NCBI GenBank assembly: GCA_002737595.1
Contig: NSHZ01000002.1
Location: 1-64,000, forward strand
Length of the DNA: 64,000 nt
Source of the DNA: Actinomycetota bacterium
Lineage (GTDB): Bacteria > Actinomycetota > Actinomycetes > Nanopelagicales > Nanopelagicaceae
Direction of reading: 5' to 3'
Below are positions 26,016-35,698 of this stretch, piece by piece (position 1 is the stretch's first letter; the number at the start of each line of letters is the position of its first letter). Under the pieces are notes generated by a model, which was not told the origin of the DNA, did no database searches, and saw only the letters and a list, made by a program, of their open reading frames with translations. Both the position numbers and the translations under genes were made by a program.

Positions 26016-27118
26016 GAGTCCAACGCATCACTCGTGAAGAGCACACTCGGTTTATTAACCATCAATCAAGTGCTTCTTTCTTGCAACTCCCAGAGTGGGG
26101 GGATGTAAAGAAAGAGTGGCGCGCGGAAAGCATTGGTATCTATAAGGAAAATGAGTTGGTAGGTGCTGCACTTATTCTGTATAGATCGCTTCCAAAGATC
26201 GGTCGTTCCTTTGCTTACATTCCTGAAGGACCAACACTTTCATCTGCTACACACTTGGATTCCAAATTACTCAACGCATTGAAAAGTTATGTGAAGAGTG
26301 CCGGAGCCTTCCTACTCCGCATTGGTACCCCACTTCCACTGAGAGATTGGTCGACAGAAAAGATCAAAGATGCACTCGCGTCTACTGAAGCTACTTCTCT
26401 GATCAACATCCCATCTGACCATGAATACTCTTCAGGGATTGCTGCAGTACGCGCTCTCGAAAGTGCAGGCTGGAAAAACATTAATACCAGTGACGGATTT
26501 GGTGAGGGGCAACCGAATTTTCTCTTTCAGTTAGATCTTCTGGGTAAGGATCGCGAATCATTACTCGCTGGTTTCAATCAACTGTGGCGGCGCAACATCA
26601 AACGAGCGGAGAAAGAAGGTGTGGTTGTCCGACGAGGCACCCGCAGCGATCTCACCCTCTTTCATGTGGCGTATTTAGAGACCGCGGTGCGCGATGGTTT
26701 TATTCCTCGCCCACTCCATTACTTCGAGCGCATGTGGGATGCCCTCAATGGCACCAATGAGTATCTCTATCTCTTTCTTGCCGAGTGGCAATCAAGTGTG
26801 ATCGCAAGTTCTATTGCTATCCGAGTAGGCGATCATTACTGGTATTCGTATGGGGCCTCCACAGCTTTTGGTCGAGATGCTCGTGGGAGTAATGCCGTTC
26901 AATGGGCGATGATGGAGGATGCACTCGATCGCTCGTGTGCTATTTATGACCTGCGTGGCATCACCCAGACATTGGATCCTCACGATTCCCACGTGGGGCT
27001 CATTCAATTCAAGGTGGGTACCGGGGGATATGCCCGTGAGATGATCGGTGAGTGGGAAGTGGTCATCTCGCCGGTGTTAGCAAAGGCCTTCCATCTCTAC
27101 CTCCGTCTGCGTAAGTAG
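26012..27118 (+). CDS. FemAB/FemX-family peptidyltransferase
   Basis: 368 aa with two GNAT-like domains. SSASFLQLPEWGDVKKEW is the typical FemABX start, and LWRRNIKRAEKEGVVVRRG with YEWYSYGAS-like GDHYWYSYGAS and GSNAVQWAMMEDAL follow. These enzymes add an amino acid from tRNA to the peptidoglycan precursor side chain (FemX in Streptomyces adds the first Gly). GTG 26012 overlaps the endonuclease IV stop. The alanine racemase-like and PBP genes beside it support a cell-wall role. Confidence 0.88.
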   Translation: MRVQRITREEHTRFINHQSSASFLQLPEWGDVKKEWRAESIGIYKENELVGAALILYRSLPKIGRSFAYIPEGPTLSSATHLDSKLLNALKSYVKSAGAFLLRIGTPLPLRDWSTEKIKDALASTEATSLINIPSDHEYSSGIAAVRALESAGWKNINTSDGFGEGQPNFLFQLDLLGKDRESLLAGFNQLWRRNIKRAEKEGVVVRRGTRSDLTLFHVAYLETAVRDGFIPRPLHYFERMWDALNGTNEYLYLFLAEWQSSVIASSIAIRVGDHYWYSYGASTAFGRDARGSNAVQWAMMEDALDRSCAIYDLRGITQTLDPHDSHVGLIQFKVGTGGYAREMIGEWEVVISPVLAKAFHLYLRLRK

Positions 27119-27133
27119 TGGGATGATCCAACT

Positions 27134-28117
27134 ATGACTCTTGATCTTCACGTAGATGGTGCGCAGTGGCGTGCGCATTTGGCGAAGGTCGGCCAAGAAC
27201 GAAGCAATCTTGTTCCCGTAATTAAAGGCAACGGATACGGGTTCACTAACACGTTGCTTGCCAGAGAAGCCGAACGGATGAAGGTAGCGGCCGTCGCGGT
27301 AGGAGCGATTGCCGAAATTACTATGGTCGCCGAACACTTCTCAGGCAAAATCATTCTGCTCACTCCGACGCAAGGCGCTACCGTGCCTCGAGGCACTGTA
27401 CTTACCATCTCTTCACTCTCGACCCTCAAGGACTTATCTTCTGATCAGGAATTTGTTTTAGAAATTGAAACTCCCCTGCATCGCCATGGCATCGCACTCA
27501 ATGAATTCGCGAGCGCGACTCCATTTATCAACGGTGCGAACTTTCTAGGTTTCTCGCTGCATTTACCGATCGCACCCATGGAGAAAATGTGGCTACACAC
27601 GGTGCTTTCGATGTTGCCAAGCGATGCACATATTTGGATCTCGCATGCACATAACATCACGCGTACAGCTAAGAATTTCCCTAAAATGACATTTCATGAA
27701 CGAGTAGGAACCGATTTGTGGTTGGGCCACGCAAAATCACTTCGCATGAGTGCAACAGTGATCGACAAGCATGAAGTGAGTGGTACCGCTGGTTATCGCC
27801 TTCGTAAAGTCAGCGGAACTCTGTTGGTGGCCAGTGGCGGAAGTGCACACGGTGTGGGACTCTCCGCCCCATCAAGTGACTTCTCTTTACCCGGCCGCAT
27901 CAAGATAGTAGCGAAGGCTTATTTTGAATTCTTTGGAATTCTGCGCAGCCCATACTCCTGGCAGGGGAAGAGTTTGCGATTTCTGGAACCACCACACATG
28001 CAATGTTCACTTCTCTTATTTAGTGGAAAGAATGCGCCGCAGATCGGTGATCAACTCTCACTCACTTTGCGGAATACCACGACCCACTTTGATTGCATCT
28101 TGGGTCTAGATAGTTAA
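27134..28117 (+). CDS. Alanine racemase-like PLP protein
   Basis: 327 aa. The PLP lysine motif of alanine racemase is seen as LVPVIKGNGYGFTN near residue 33, and the N-terminal barrel can be followed. The C-terminal part is divergent: GTAGYRLRKVSGTLL stands where Alr has its catalytic Tyr region, and PPHMQCSLLLF where Alr has MCMDQ. Such Alr-like proteins are found next to FemX and a PBP in actinobacteria. True alanine racemase activity is uncertain. Its last 4 bp overlap the convergent PBP gene. Confidence 0.75.
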   Translation: MTLDLHVDGAQWRAHLAKVGQERSNLVPVIKGNGYGFTNTLLAREAERMKVAAVAVGAIAEITMVAEHFSGKIILLTPTQGATVPRGTVLTISSLSTLKDLSSDQEFVLEIETPLHRHGIALNEFASATPFINGANFLGFSLHLPIAPMEKMWLHTVLSMLPSDAHIWISHAHNITRTAKNFPKMTFHERVGTDLWLGHAKSLRMSATVIDKHEVSGTAGYRLRKVSGTLLVASGGSAHGVGLSAPSSDFSLPGRIKIVAKAYFEFFGILRSPYSWQGKSLRFLEPPHMQCSLLLFSGKNAPQIGDQLSLTLRNTTTHFDCILGLDS

Positions 28118-30048
28118 AGACCGGCTTCGCCCGATCCCACTGTGGCGGTTTCGCTCACATAGAACATTTTGGGAAGGACTGGTTCGGTACCAGTGATGTT
28201 TGATGGTTCAGGGAATTTTAATACTGGTTGGCCTTTCAATGCACCAATCATGTAGCGCGTCCAAATGCGCGCTGGAAATGAACCACCGGTCACTGAATTG
28301 AGTCCGCCGATACCGCGAAGGGTTTGAGTAGCGTCATCGCGATAGAAGGAGACTGCGGTGGCTAATTGTGGAGTGAAACCACTAAACCAGGCCGATGCAT
28401 TCTCTTGACTAGTGCCTGTCTTGCCCGCCACTGGTCGCTTCAATTTCTTCGCTTCGAAACCTGAACCAACTTTCACTACGGCTTGTAATGCAGTGGTGAG
28501 GTCTGCCATGACATCTGCGCTAAAGACTTGTTCACCTTGGGGTTTAGCTTCAAAGAGAATTCCGCCATTGCGCCCAGAGACGGTCGAAATGAAATAAGGC
28601 TTTGCATACACACCTTGCGCGGCAAAGGTGGCGTATGCAACTGCCACATCAAGTACTCGTGGACTCGCTGATCCAAGGACGACAGAGGGTGTCGGCATCA
28701 TCTGTACTGAGGTAGGTATGCCAGCTCGGCGCGCTACTTCAACAACTTTCTCCGCGCCGACTTGCAATCCAAGAGGTACGAAAACTGTGTTAACAGAACT
28801 TGCGGTTGCTTGAAGTAGCGTGATGTCTCCAAAAGATTTATCGCCGTAATTTCCTACTTCGTACGGCTTCCCATCTGCCTCATAAATTTGTGGCGAATCA
28901 CCATTCCAGATGGTGTCCAAACCAATTCCAGCCTCAAGCCCAGCGATTAATGCAAATGGTTTAAAAGTGGAACCCGCCATCGTAATTCCTTGGGTGGCGT
29001 CATTGAGTTGGCGTACTAAGTAATCCTTCCCACCGTACATGGCAACAACTTCACCGGTTCCTGGGCGTACTGAAGCGAGACCAATATGTAAATCTGCTGG
29101 AGCCTTCTTTGGTGCCTGGGTATCGACCGCATCTACCGCCGCTTGTTGGGCAGCGCGCTCAAATGTGGTCTTCACCCGAAGTCCACTTACTAATAGTTGG
29201 TCTTCAGTGAAGCCAAGTTTTGCAAGTTCACTCTTGACCGTCATTAAGAGATATCCTGTAGGGCCGGCAAATTCTCCACCAGTGATGGGGTCTTTGATTG
29301 TGGGAAGCTTTACTTTGGCAGCCTTGTCTGGCGTAATCCATTTTGATTCCACCATATTTTTAATGACATAGGAAAACCGTGCGTCAAGGCGTTCTTTATT
29401 ACCTTCGCTGTACTGCGGATCGTAAAAACCTGGAGAGCGTAAAACGCTTGATAACACTGCTGATTGAGCAAGTGTGAGTTGATTAACATCTCGACCAAAA
29501 TATTGACGTGCTGCTGCTTCGACACCGTAGGCGCCACGGCCAAAGTAAATTGTATTGAGATAGTTTTCTAGAATCTCATCCTTAGAGAGCGTATTCTCTA
29601 ATTTGATAGAGATCACCAATTCTTTAAGTTTTCTTTGTATGGTGCGCTCAGGTGTAAGAAATGCAGTCTTGGCGTACTGCTGTGTAATCGTAGAACCACC
29701 TTGCAGCGAACCCCCGCGCAAGTTGTAATACACGGCGCGTAGAATTCCAGTAGGGCTTACCGCATGATCGGTGTAAAAACTCTTATTCTCTGCGGCAAGA
29801 ACTGCGCGACGTAATTCGATCGGCATTTTGGCAAGTGGAACGCTCACGCGGTTCTGCGCGCCAAGTCGGCCAATCTCGCTGCCATCGGCATATTGAATAA
29901 TGGTGGCTTGCCCAGTAGTGAATTGATTGGGATCTGGAATTGACACTGTGAAATATGCGAAGGCCAACGTAGAAGCTCCCGCCAGCGCAAAGAATCCGAA
30001 GAGTAGAAGTCCCCATCGAATGATGAGTCGAAGAGGTGATGGTCTCAC
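28114..30048 (-). CDS. Class A penicillin-binding protein (GT51 plus transpeptidase)
   Basis: 644 aa bifunctional peptidoglycan synthase. A short cytoplasmic N-terminus and one transmembrane helix (LIIRWGLLLFGFFALAGAS) are followed by the GT51 domain with AAENKSFYTDHAVS (catalytic Glu) and LQGGSTITQQYAK. The transpeptidase domain has Ser-Lys GSTFKPFAL, SVN and KTGTS motifs. No PASTA domains are present. GTG 30048 follows AGGAGAG. Gene order PBP-DUF5318-padR-ino1 matches Streptomyces. Confidence 0.95.
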   Translation of the reverse strand: MRPSPLRLIIRWGLLLFGFFALAGASTLAFAYFTVSIPDPNQFTTGQATIIQYADGSEIGRLGAQNRVSVPLAKMPIELRRAVLAAENKSFYTDHAVSPTGILRAVYYNLRGGSLQGGSTITQQYAKTAFLTPERTIQRKLKELVISIKLENTLSKDEILENYLNTIYFGRGAYGVEAAARQYFGRDVNQLTLAQSAVLSSVLRSPGFYDPQYSEGNKERLDARFSYVIKNMVESKWITPDKAAKVKLPTIKDPITGGEFAGPTGYLLMTVKSELAKLGFTEDQLLVSGLRVKTTFERAAQQAAVDAVDTQAPKKAPADLHIGLASVRPGTGEVVAMYGGKDYLVRQLNDATQGITMAGSTFKPFALIAGLEAGIGLDTIWNGDSPQIYEADGKPYEVGNYGDKSFGDITLLQATASSVNTVFVPLGLQVGAEKVVEVARRAGIPTSVQMMPTPSVVLGSASPRVLDVAVAYATFAAQGVYAKPYFISTVSGRNGGILFEAKPQGEQVFSADVMADLTTALQAVVKVGSGFEAKKLKRPVAGKTGTSQENASAWFSGFTPQLATAVSFYRDDATQTLRGIGGLNSVTGGSFPARIWTRYMIGALKGQPVLKFPEPSNITGTEPVLPKMFYVSETATVGSGEAGL

Positions 30049-30071
30049 TTCACTCTCCTACTCGTTCTTGG

Positions 30072-30512
30072 TTACTCATAAGTTGGCAATCGCCTCGGGA
30101 TTGCTCTTGGGATGCCATCACCCATCACATAGGAAGCGATGAGGTGGTTCCAACTGCATTTGATGCAGACCTCCACAATGTAGACCTGAAACTCGCCGAC
30201 CTGCTGGCTCATCTCCTCTATCTCATCGTGGCTTTTTATCCGGCCTGAATACTGACCGAGTAAATCCCCAAAGGTGTAACGCAATTCAAAAAGGTGCTCT
30301 TTTCGACAGACTGGGCACTTCCGATCACTGACCCGACCGTGGTGTTTGGCGGCTCTGATCAAGTACGGGTCAGCATCGAGGAGTTCGCTAGAAAAGCCGC
30401 GAAAGAGTTCGCGGAGCTTGGCGCGCCGATCCAGTGCGTAATCGATGATCTCTCGGGCGCTCTCTGGGATCAGCAAGGGAGCAGGCGCGATCCGGGCAGG
30501 GGCACGAGACAT
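30072..30512 (-). CDS. DUF5318 family protein (zinc-ribbon-like)
   Basis: 146 aa actinobacterial protein of unknown function, conserved between padR-ino1 and the PBP gene. It starts with a helical part (REIIDYALDRRAKLREL) and has two CxxC pairs, CPVC and CIKC, likely binding one metal ion. ATG 30512 has TACGCT 6 nt upstream, pointing to a leaderless mRNA. The stop is 24 bp before the PBP start, so the two could be co-transcribed. Confidence 0.85.
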   Translation of the reverse strand: MSRAPARIAPAPLLIPESAREIIDYALDRRAKLRELFRGFSSELLDADPYLIRAAKHHGRVSDRKCPVCRKEHLFELRYTFGDLLGQYSGRIKSHDEIEEMSQQVGEFQVYIVEVCIKCSWNHLIASYVMGDGIPRAIPRRLPTYE

Positions 30513-30518
30513 GTACTA

Positions 30519-30524
30519 AGCGTA
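30519..30524 (-). promoter_or_regulatory. Putative -10 box of leaderless DUF5318 mRNA
   Basis: TACGCT on the minus strand ends 6 nt before ATG 30512, with no Shine-Dalgarno sequence. Confidence 0.55.
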
Positions 30525-30675
30525 AGACCCAATCTGATGACTTTCCTGAGCGGGGAGGGTGAAAGGGGTGAGTTCGCCTCCATATTCGATCTTGGGGCGC
30601 TCGATCTCGAGGAGCGTAATCTTCTTCGGTTTGGCCATAATTTGCGCCCTAAAGCTCCCCGGAATAGAGTTTGGA

Positions 30676-30692
30676 TATATCGAACCGATATA
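30676..30692. promoter_or_regulatory. Perfect 17-bp palindrome upstream of padR-ino1
   Basis: TATATCG-AAC-CGATATA is a perfect 7-bp inverted repeat with a 3-nt spacer, 33 bp before the padR start. The right arm overlaps a TATAAC-like -10. It is a strong candidate for the PadR operator, giving autoregulation and control of ino1, but PadR sites vary and binding is not shown. Confidence 0.6.
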
Positions 30693-30725
30693 ACAGATTT
30701 GACGAGATGTAGGCGGGGGACGTCA

Positions 30726-31271
30726 GTGGCCACGAAGAAGAAGCAAGTTCTTGAACTTGCCATCCTCGGTGCCCTCAGCAACGGCGAAGCCCACGGCTAC
30801 GAACTCCGTCGCCGGGCAGTAGCTCTCCTCGGGGCGGTACGCACACTCTCCTTTGGTTCGCTCTATCCCGCACTTGTTGAGCTGACTTCTATTGGATTCT
30901 TGGAAAGCGATAGCGCGGGAGCCCTTCCTCGAGGCGCTAACCCACGTGCACGTATCGTCTATCGATTAACTGCAGACGGCAAAGAACGTCTCAGTGATTT
31001 GCTTGGACAAGCCGGTCCAAATGCCTGGGAGGACGACGCCTTCCCCCTTCGTGTTGCACTCTTTGGAGATACCGAACAAAAGGTGCGCGTTCGTATTTTG
31101 GAAGGTCGTAAACACCGTTTAGAGGAACGTTTAGAGAACCTGCGCGAATCTATGGTGCGTGGGCGTGAACGAGTAGATATATGGACGTTGGAGTTACAGA
31201 AACATAGTGAAGAGGCTGTCGAGCGCGAAGTTCGTTGGCTTTCCGAGTTAATAGAAGAGGAGAAGCCATGA
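30726..31271 (+). CDS. PadR-family transcriptional regulator
   Basis: 181 aa from GTG 30726, preceded by GGGGGA; the long upstream open frame is antisense to DUF5318 and dropped. The winged helix reads [29 protein letters not shown]...[20 protein letters not shown], characteristic of PadR. The C-terminal helices (about 110-180) form the dimer coiled coil. It overlaps ino1 by ATGA, so it probably controls inositol phosphate synthesis along with itself. Confidence 0.92.
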   Translation: MATKKKQVLELAILGALSNGEAHGYELRRRAVALLGAVRTLSFGSLYPALVELTSIGFLESDSAGALPRGANPRARIVYRLTADGKERLSDLLGQAGPNAWEDDAFPLRVALFGDTEQKVRVRILEGRKHRLEERLENLRESMVRGRERVDIWTLELQKHSEEAVEREVRWLSELIEEEKP

Positions 31272-32347
31272 GCGAAATTCGTGTGGCAATCGTTGGTGTG
31301 GGTAATTGTGCTTCCTCACTTGTACAAGGTGTGGAGTACTACAAGGATGCGAGCCCAGATCATCGCGTTCCCGGTCTCATGCACGTGATGATTGGGAAGT
31401 ACCACGTCCGCGACGTTAAGTTCGTGGCAGCTTTCGATGTTGATGCAAAGAAGGTCGGTTTCGATCTTGCTGATGCAATCAGCTCAAGCCAGAACAACAC
31501 CATAAAGATTGCTGACGTGGCTCCCACAGGTATTTCGGTGCTACGTGGACACACATTCGATGGTCTCGGTAAGTACTACCGTGAAATGATCGAGGAATCC
31601 GATGCGCAACCGGTCGATGTGGTAGCCACGCTCAAAGAGTCAAAAGCTGATGTCTTGGTCTGCTACCTCCCTGTTGGCTCAGAAGATGCCGCTCGCTTCT
31701 ATGCGCAATGCGCTATTGACGCTGGTGTGGCGTTTGTTAATGCTCTTCCGGTCTTCATCGCAGGAACTAAAGAGTGGGCAGATAAGTTCACTGCTGCAGG
31801 TGTGCCAATCATTGGTGATGACATTAAGAGCCAGGTAGGCGCCACTATTACTCACCGTGTGCTCGCTAAACTCTTCGAAGATCGTGGAGTAATTCTTGAT
31901 CGCACTCTCCAACTCAATGTTGGCGGCAATATGGACTTTATGAATATGTTGGAGCGCGATCGCTTGGAATCGAAGAAGATTTCCAAGACGCAATCCGTTA
32001 CCTCACAACTCTCACATGACATAGGTAAGGGCAACGTACATATTGGACCCTCTGACTATGTCTCGTGGTTAGATGATCGCAAGTGGGCCTATGTACGCCT
32101 TGAAGGTCGTGCATTCGGAGATGTTCCACTTAACCTTGAATACAAGCTTGAAGTATGGGATTCACCCAACTCAGCAGGTGTCATCATCGACGCAATTCGT
32201 TGCGCCAAGATTGCACTTGATCGTGGGATCGGTGGACCAATCCTCTCCGCGGCTTCTTACTTTATGAAGTCTCCTCCGGTGCAGTACTCAGACAGCGAAG
32301 CTCATGATGCTGTGGAGAACTTCATCGCTGGCACGATAGAGCGCTAA
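31268..32347 (+). CDS. ino1: Inositol-3-phosphate synthase
   Basis: 359 aa NAD-dependent enzyme turning glucose-6-phosphate into inositol-3-phosphate, the first step to phosphatidylinositol and mycothiol. NAD loop [16 protein letters not shown], then [48 protein letters not shown] and the substrate part [21 protein letters not shown] match the short actinobacterial/archaeal type. Start ATG 31268 overlaps padR. Confidence 0.97.
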   Translation: MSEIRVAIVGVGNCASSLVQGVEYYKDASPDHRVPGLMHVMIGKYHVRDVKFVAAFDVDAKKVGFDLADAISSSQNNTIKIADVAPTGISVLRGHTFDGLGKYYREMIEESDAQPVDVVATLKESKADVLVCYLPVGSEDAARFYAQCAIDAGVAFVNALPVFIAGTKEWADKFTAAGVPIIGDDIKSQVGATITHRVLAKLFEDRGVILDRTLQLNVGGNMDFMNMLERDRLESKKISKTQSVTSQLSHDIGKGNVHIGPSDYVSWLDDRKWAYVRLEGRAFGDVPLNLEYKLEVWDSPNSAGVIIDAIRCAKIALDRGIGGPILSAASYFMKSPPVQYSDSEAHDAVENFIAGTIER

Positions 32348-32360
32348 TTTCACACCTAAG

Positions 32361-33662
32361 ATGGCATTTCTAACAGCGAACGGCGCGCGATTTAGAAGAT
32401 TGCTTGCTGTTCGCTGGATTTCGCAGGGTATGGATGGGCTCTACCAAACTGCATTAGCCTCCTTCGTGCTCTTCTCACCTGAGAAGCAAGCCACCGCCGG
32501 ATCCGCAGCGACTGCATTTGCCATCATGTTGTTGCCTTACTCTTTTCTTGGACCTTTTGTCGGCACCATCTTGGATCGCTTCTCACGTCGGCAGATCATT
32601 TTCTATGCAAATACCATCCGTGCCTGCGATCTTCTTCTTGTTGCGTTGGTAACCATGCGAGGTAAGAGTGATTTACTTCTCGTTGTTGTAGTCCTCTTCT
32701 CTTTCGGAGCTAATCGCCTTATTTTGGCTGGGTTATCTGCCGGTCTCCCCCGCGTTATTGATCGCACTAAATTAATTGAATCAAATGCCATCGCGGTGAC
32801 GGGCGGATCCATTGCGATAGTCATAGGTGGCGGGCTGGGCTACGGATTACGCTCCTTACTTAGACACTTCGAATCACTCAGTGCTACAGACTCAATATTG
32901 GTCGCAGTTGCCGCACTCGGATACTTCATATCCGCCTTATGCTCGCTTCGTCTGAAACGTGATGAATTAGGACCGACCGAACATGAACTCGTACAAGCTA
33001 AATCAGTGGGAATTGTCACCGCTGGGATTCTTGACCTCAAGTCGGGATTAGCGCATTTACGTCTCCATCGCGATGCCGCACTTGGGATGGTAGCGGTGGC
33101 GATTCAACGTGGAGGTATCACGGCTCTTGTCGTCACTTGCCTCTTATTAGAACGCAATACTTTTCACGATCCGAATAACCCAGATGCCGGATTAGCAGGA
33201 TTGGTACAACTTGTGTCCGCTGCTGGCCTAGGAGTTTTCGCTGGCGCGTTGATTGCTCCGTGGGCGACGCGTAAGTTCGGACGGCATCGATGGATCAGAG
33301 TGGCGCTGGTTCTTAGTGCAGCTCTTGTACCCACCTTTATTTGGGGAAGCCACATCCTTTTAGCTATCGCGGCTTTCTCGGTCGCCGGATTTGGGCAGTC
33401 AGTGAAAGTCACCTGCGATGCACTCGTACAAGAGAGCATTGCGGACGAGTTTCGTGGTCGAGTCTTCTCTGTCTACGACGTGTTGGTCAATGCTGCGATC
33501 GTCGGTGGGGCGGGATTGGCTGCACTGATTGTACCGACATCTGGGCGTTCAGTCTTACTGCCTCTGCTTGTGGTGTTTGCCTACTTAATTATGGCATTTC
33601 TGCTACGAGGGTTTAGTAAACCGTCTACTGATTCGATTGGTTCTCCAGCCACCACTTCTTGA
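32361..33662 (+). CDS. MFS transporter
   Basis: 433 aa with about 12 transmembrane helices. The loop after helix 2, GTILDRFSRRQIIF, is the MFS motif A. A homologous MFS gene follows ino1 in Streptomyces, so linkage is conserved, but the substrate is unknown. It is 13 bp after ino1 and may share its transcript. The last 38 bp overlap cca tail to tail. Confidence 0.88.
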   Translation: MAFLTANGARFRRLLAVRWISQGMDGLYQTALASFVLFSPEKQATAGSAATAFAIMLLPYSFLGPFVGTILDRFSRRQIIFYANTIRACDLLLVALVTMRGKSDLLLVVVVLFSFGANRLILAGLSAGLPRVIDRTKLIESNAIAVTGGSIAIVIGGGLGYGLRSLLRHFESLSATDSILVAVAALGYFISALCSLRLKRDELGPTEHELVQAKSVGIVTAGILDLKSGLAHLRLHRDAALGMVAVAIQRGGITALVVTCLLLERNTFHDPNNPDAGLAGLVQLVSAAGLGVFAGALIAPWATRKFGRHRWIRVALVLSAALVPTFIWGSHILLAIAAFSVAGFGQSVKVTCDALVQESIADEFRGRVFSVYDVLVNAAIVGGAGLAALIVPTSGRSVLLPLLVVFAYLIMAFLLRGFSKPSTDSIGSPATTS

Positions 33663-35070
33663 GTTCGGCAATCGCAATCTCTCTTCCTAGCGGGCCGCGG
33701 TCAAGGCGCAACTCCATGAGATGGTTATAAGCAGCCCCTACCAATCGAGAGGGCTTTACTTCTAGAATCTCCATGATTTCGTTGCCGTTAAGATCGGGAC
33801 GAATTGAAGCAAGCTCTTCTTCTTCGGCCAAGCGCGCGATACGAGCTTCGAGATCATCGTAGATAGCGGCAAGTGTGGCGGCCTTACGAACGTTACGGGT
33901 GGTGCAATCCGAGCGCGTTAACACATGTAAGTGAGTAAGAAGATGTTCCGCGTCACGTACATAACGTCTTACGGCACTATCCGTCCACTCACCACTTCCA
34001 TAGCCATGGAAGCGCAAATGCAACTCCACCAACGTCGTTACATCGTTCACAATGTCGTTGCTATACCTCATTGCTTTAAGTCGAGATTTGGCTAAATGTG
34101 CACCCACCACTTCATGATGATGAAATGAGACTCCACCGCCAGGAATGAGAGCTCTAGTTTTGGGTTTGCCGATGTCATGCATGAGCGCAGCTAGTCGAAT
34201 AACAAGATTGGGACCGCCTAAACGCTCTTCCAGTTCAATCGCTTGTTCTAAAACAATGAGCGAGTGCTCATAAACATCTTTATGTCGATGGTGCTCATCA
34301 ATTTCCAATTGGAGTTTAGGTAATTCGGGCATCACATATTCAGCGACGCCAGTGGAGACCATCAAACTCAAACCAATACGGGGGTGATCTGACATGAGGA
34401 GTTTGTTGAACTCCTCTCTAATACGTTCTGCAGAAATAATGGATAAGCGATCCTTCATCACATCAATAGCGGTGAGCACAGCTGCATCTGGTGTTACGCC
34501 AAGTTGCGCAGCAAATCGAATTGCTCGCATGATGCGCAAGGGGTCATCAGAAAAAGATTCTTCCGGAGTACCTGGAGTAGAGAGACGTTTCTCGTTGAGG
34601 GCGGTAACACCACCAAATGGATCGACGAAACGGCTTCCTGTTTCTTCGAGAACTAATGCCATCGCATTAATCGTAAAGTCGCGCCTACGTAGATCGCCCT
34701 CTAGTGAGTCACCAAACTCAACCTGAGGCTTTCGACTCTCTGGATCGTAGAGCTCGCTGCGGTAAGTGGTGATTTCGATCTGTAAATCACCGCGCGCACC
34801 CGAAATAGTCCCGTACTCAATTCCGGTCTCCCAGATCGAGTCGCACCATCCTTGAAGCATTTTCTTGATTTCCGTAGGGCGAGCCGCCGTGGTGAAGTCC
34901 AAGTCGGTAGAGAGTCGACCCAGAATGGCATCTCGGACGCACCCTCCCACAAGAGCTAATGGGTGACCTGAGGCCGAAAAACGACTCGCTAAATCGCGGA
35001 CTTCAGGCGCCAGGCGCTCGAGTTCTTGCAGCGCGAGTTGCGCGGCGGCAGTGTGTAGCGGCGAGTTCAT
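33625..35070 (-). CDS. cca: CCA tRNA nucleotidyltransferase
   Basis: 481 aa class II enzyme adding CCA to tRNA 3' ends. The polymerase-beta head has LVGGCVRDAILGR and the metal-binding DLDFTT, then RRDFTINAM and the EESFSDDPLRIMRAIRFAA motif. A C-terminal HD domain follows (LAALMHDIGKPKT, HHHEVVGA), which is usual in actinobacteria. At least two tRNA genes in this window lack an encoded CCA, so the function is needed. ATG 35070 has TACCCT 7 nt upstream. Confidence 0.96.
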   Translation of the reverse strand: MNSPLHTAAAQLALQELERLAPEVRDLASRFSASGHPLALVGGCVRDAILGRLSTDLDFTTAARPTEIKKMLQGWCDSIWETGIEYGTISGARGDLQIEITTYRSELYDPESRKPQVEFGDSLEGDLRRRDFTINAMALVLEETGSRFVDPFGGVTALNEKRLSTPGTPEESFSDDPLRIMRAIRFAAQLGVTPDAAVLTAIDVMKDRLSIISAERIREEFNKLLMSDHPRIGLSLMVSTGVAEYVMPELPKLQLEIDEHHRHKDVYEHSLIVLEQAIELEERLGGPNLVIRLAALMHDIGKPKTRALIPGGGVSFHHHEVVGAHLAKSRLKAMRYSNDIVNDVTTLVELHLRFHGYGSGEWTDSAVRRYVRDAEHLLTHLHVLTRSDCTTRNVRKAATLAAIYDDLEARIARLAEEEELASIRPDLNGNEIMEILEVKPSRLVGAAYNHLMELRLDRGPLGREIAIAELKKWWLENQSNQ

Positions 35071-35077
35071 AAGTTCA

Positions 35078-35083
35078 AGGGTA
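35078..35083 (-). promoter_or_regulatory. Putative -10 box of leaderless cca mRNA
   Basis: TACCCT on the minus strand ends 7 nt before ATG 35070. The 46-bp gap to the nudix gene therefore holds two back-to-back, probably leaderless promoters. Confidence 0.55.
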
Positions 35084-35104
35084 GGGGTAGGCAGGGTGGC
35101 TCGT

Positions 35105-35110
35105 TACGCT
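35105..35110 (+). promoter_or_regulatory. Putative -10 box of leaderless nudix mRNA
   Basis: TACGCT ends 6 nt before ATG 35117, with no Shine-Dalgarno sequence. Its -35 zone overlaps the divergent cca promoter. Confidence 0.55.
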
Positions 35111-35116
35111 GTAGAC

Positions 35117-35698
35117 ATGACCCCCGCGCAAGAGCATGGGGCGCTTCCACCTTTTGGGCAGCCGGCACGCCCCACCCCAGCCGCCCTGGCAGGAAAGAAG
35201 CGACCTACCGCCGCTACACCTTCGCCCTCCCATGCCACGCCACGGGTAAGTAAAGAACTTCGCGAAAAACCTCGCCGGCGCAATGAAGAGATCAGTGCTG
35301 GCGGATTAGTGATAGATCCTTCTGGCGCCCTCGGACTCCTTATTGGTCGCCACGATAAACGTGGACGCACCTTATGGTCACTTCCCAAGGGACATATTGA
35401 ACCTGGCGAGACACCCGGAGAAGCGGCCATTCGTGAAGTCGCTGAAGAGACTGGAATTGAGAGTGAGATCACTCGTTCTCTCGGTGTTATTGATTTCTGG
35501 TTTATGGCCGAAGGAAAGAGAATTCATAAAACGGTGCACCACTATCTCTTCCGGATGACAGGCGGAACGTTAGCTCCTCAACAGAATGAAGTTGATGAGG
35601 TCGCTTGGTTTCCACTTGTAGAATTTTCTAAGCGCCTGGCTTACTCAGACGAACGTAAACTTATAGCAAGTTTTGGCGATCTAAAGAATTTAATCTAA
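35117..35698 (+). CDS. NUDIX hydrolase
   Basis: 193 aa. After a Pro/Ala/Arg-rich, probably disordered N-terminus (about 55 residues), the nudix box reads GHIEPGETPGEAAIREVAEETGI, complete with its metal-binding glutamates. Substrate is a nucleoside diphosphate derivative; which one is unknown. The position next to cca is conserved in actinobacteria. The stop overlaps the next gene as TAATG. Confidence 0.92.
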   Translation: MTPAQEHGALPPFGQPARPTPAALAGKKRPTAATPSPSHATPRVSKELREKPRRRNEEISAGGLVIDPSGALGLLIGRHDKRGRTLWSLPKGHIEPGETPGEAAIREVAEETGIESEITRSLGVIDFWFMAEGKRIHKTVHHYLFRMTGGTLAPQQNEVDEVAWFPLVEFSKRLAYSDERKLIASFGDLKNLI

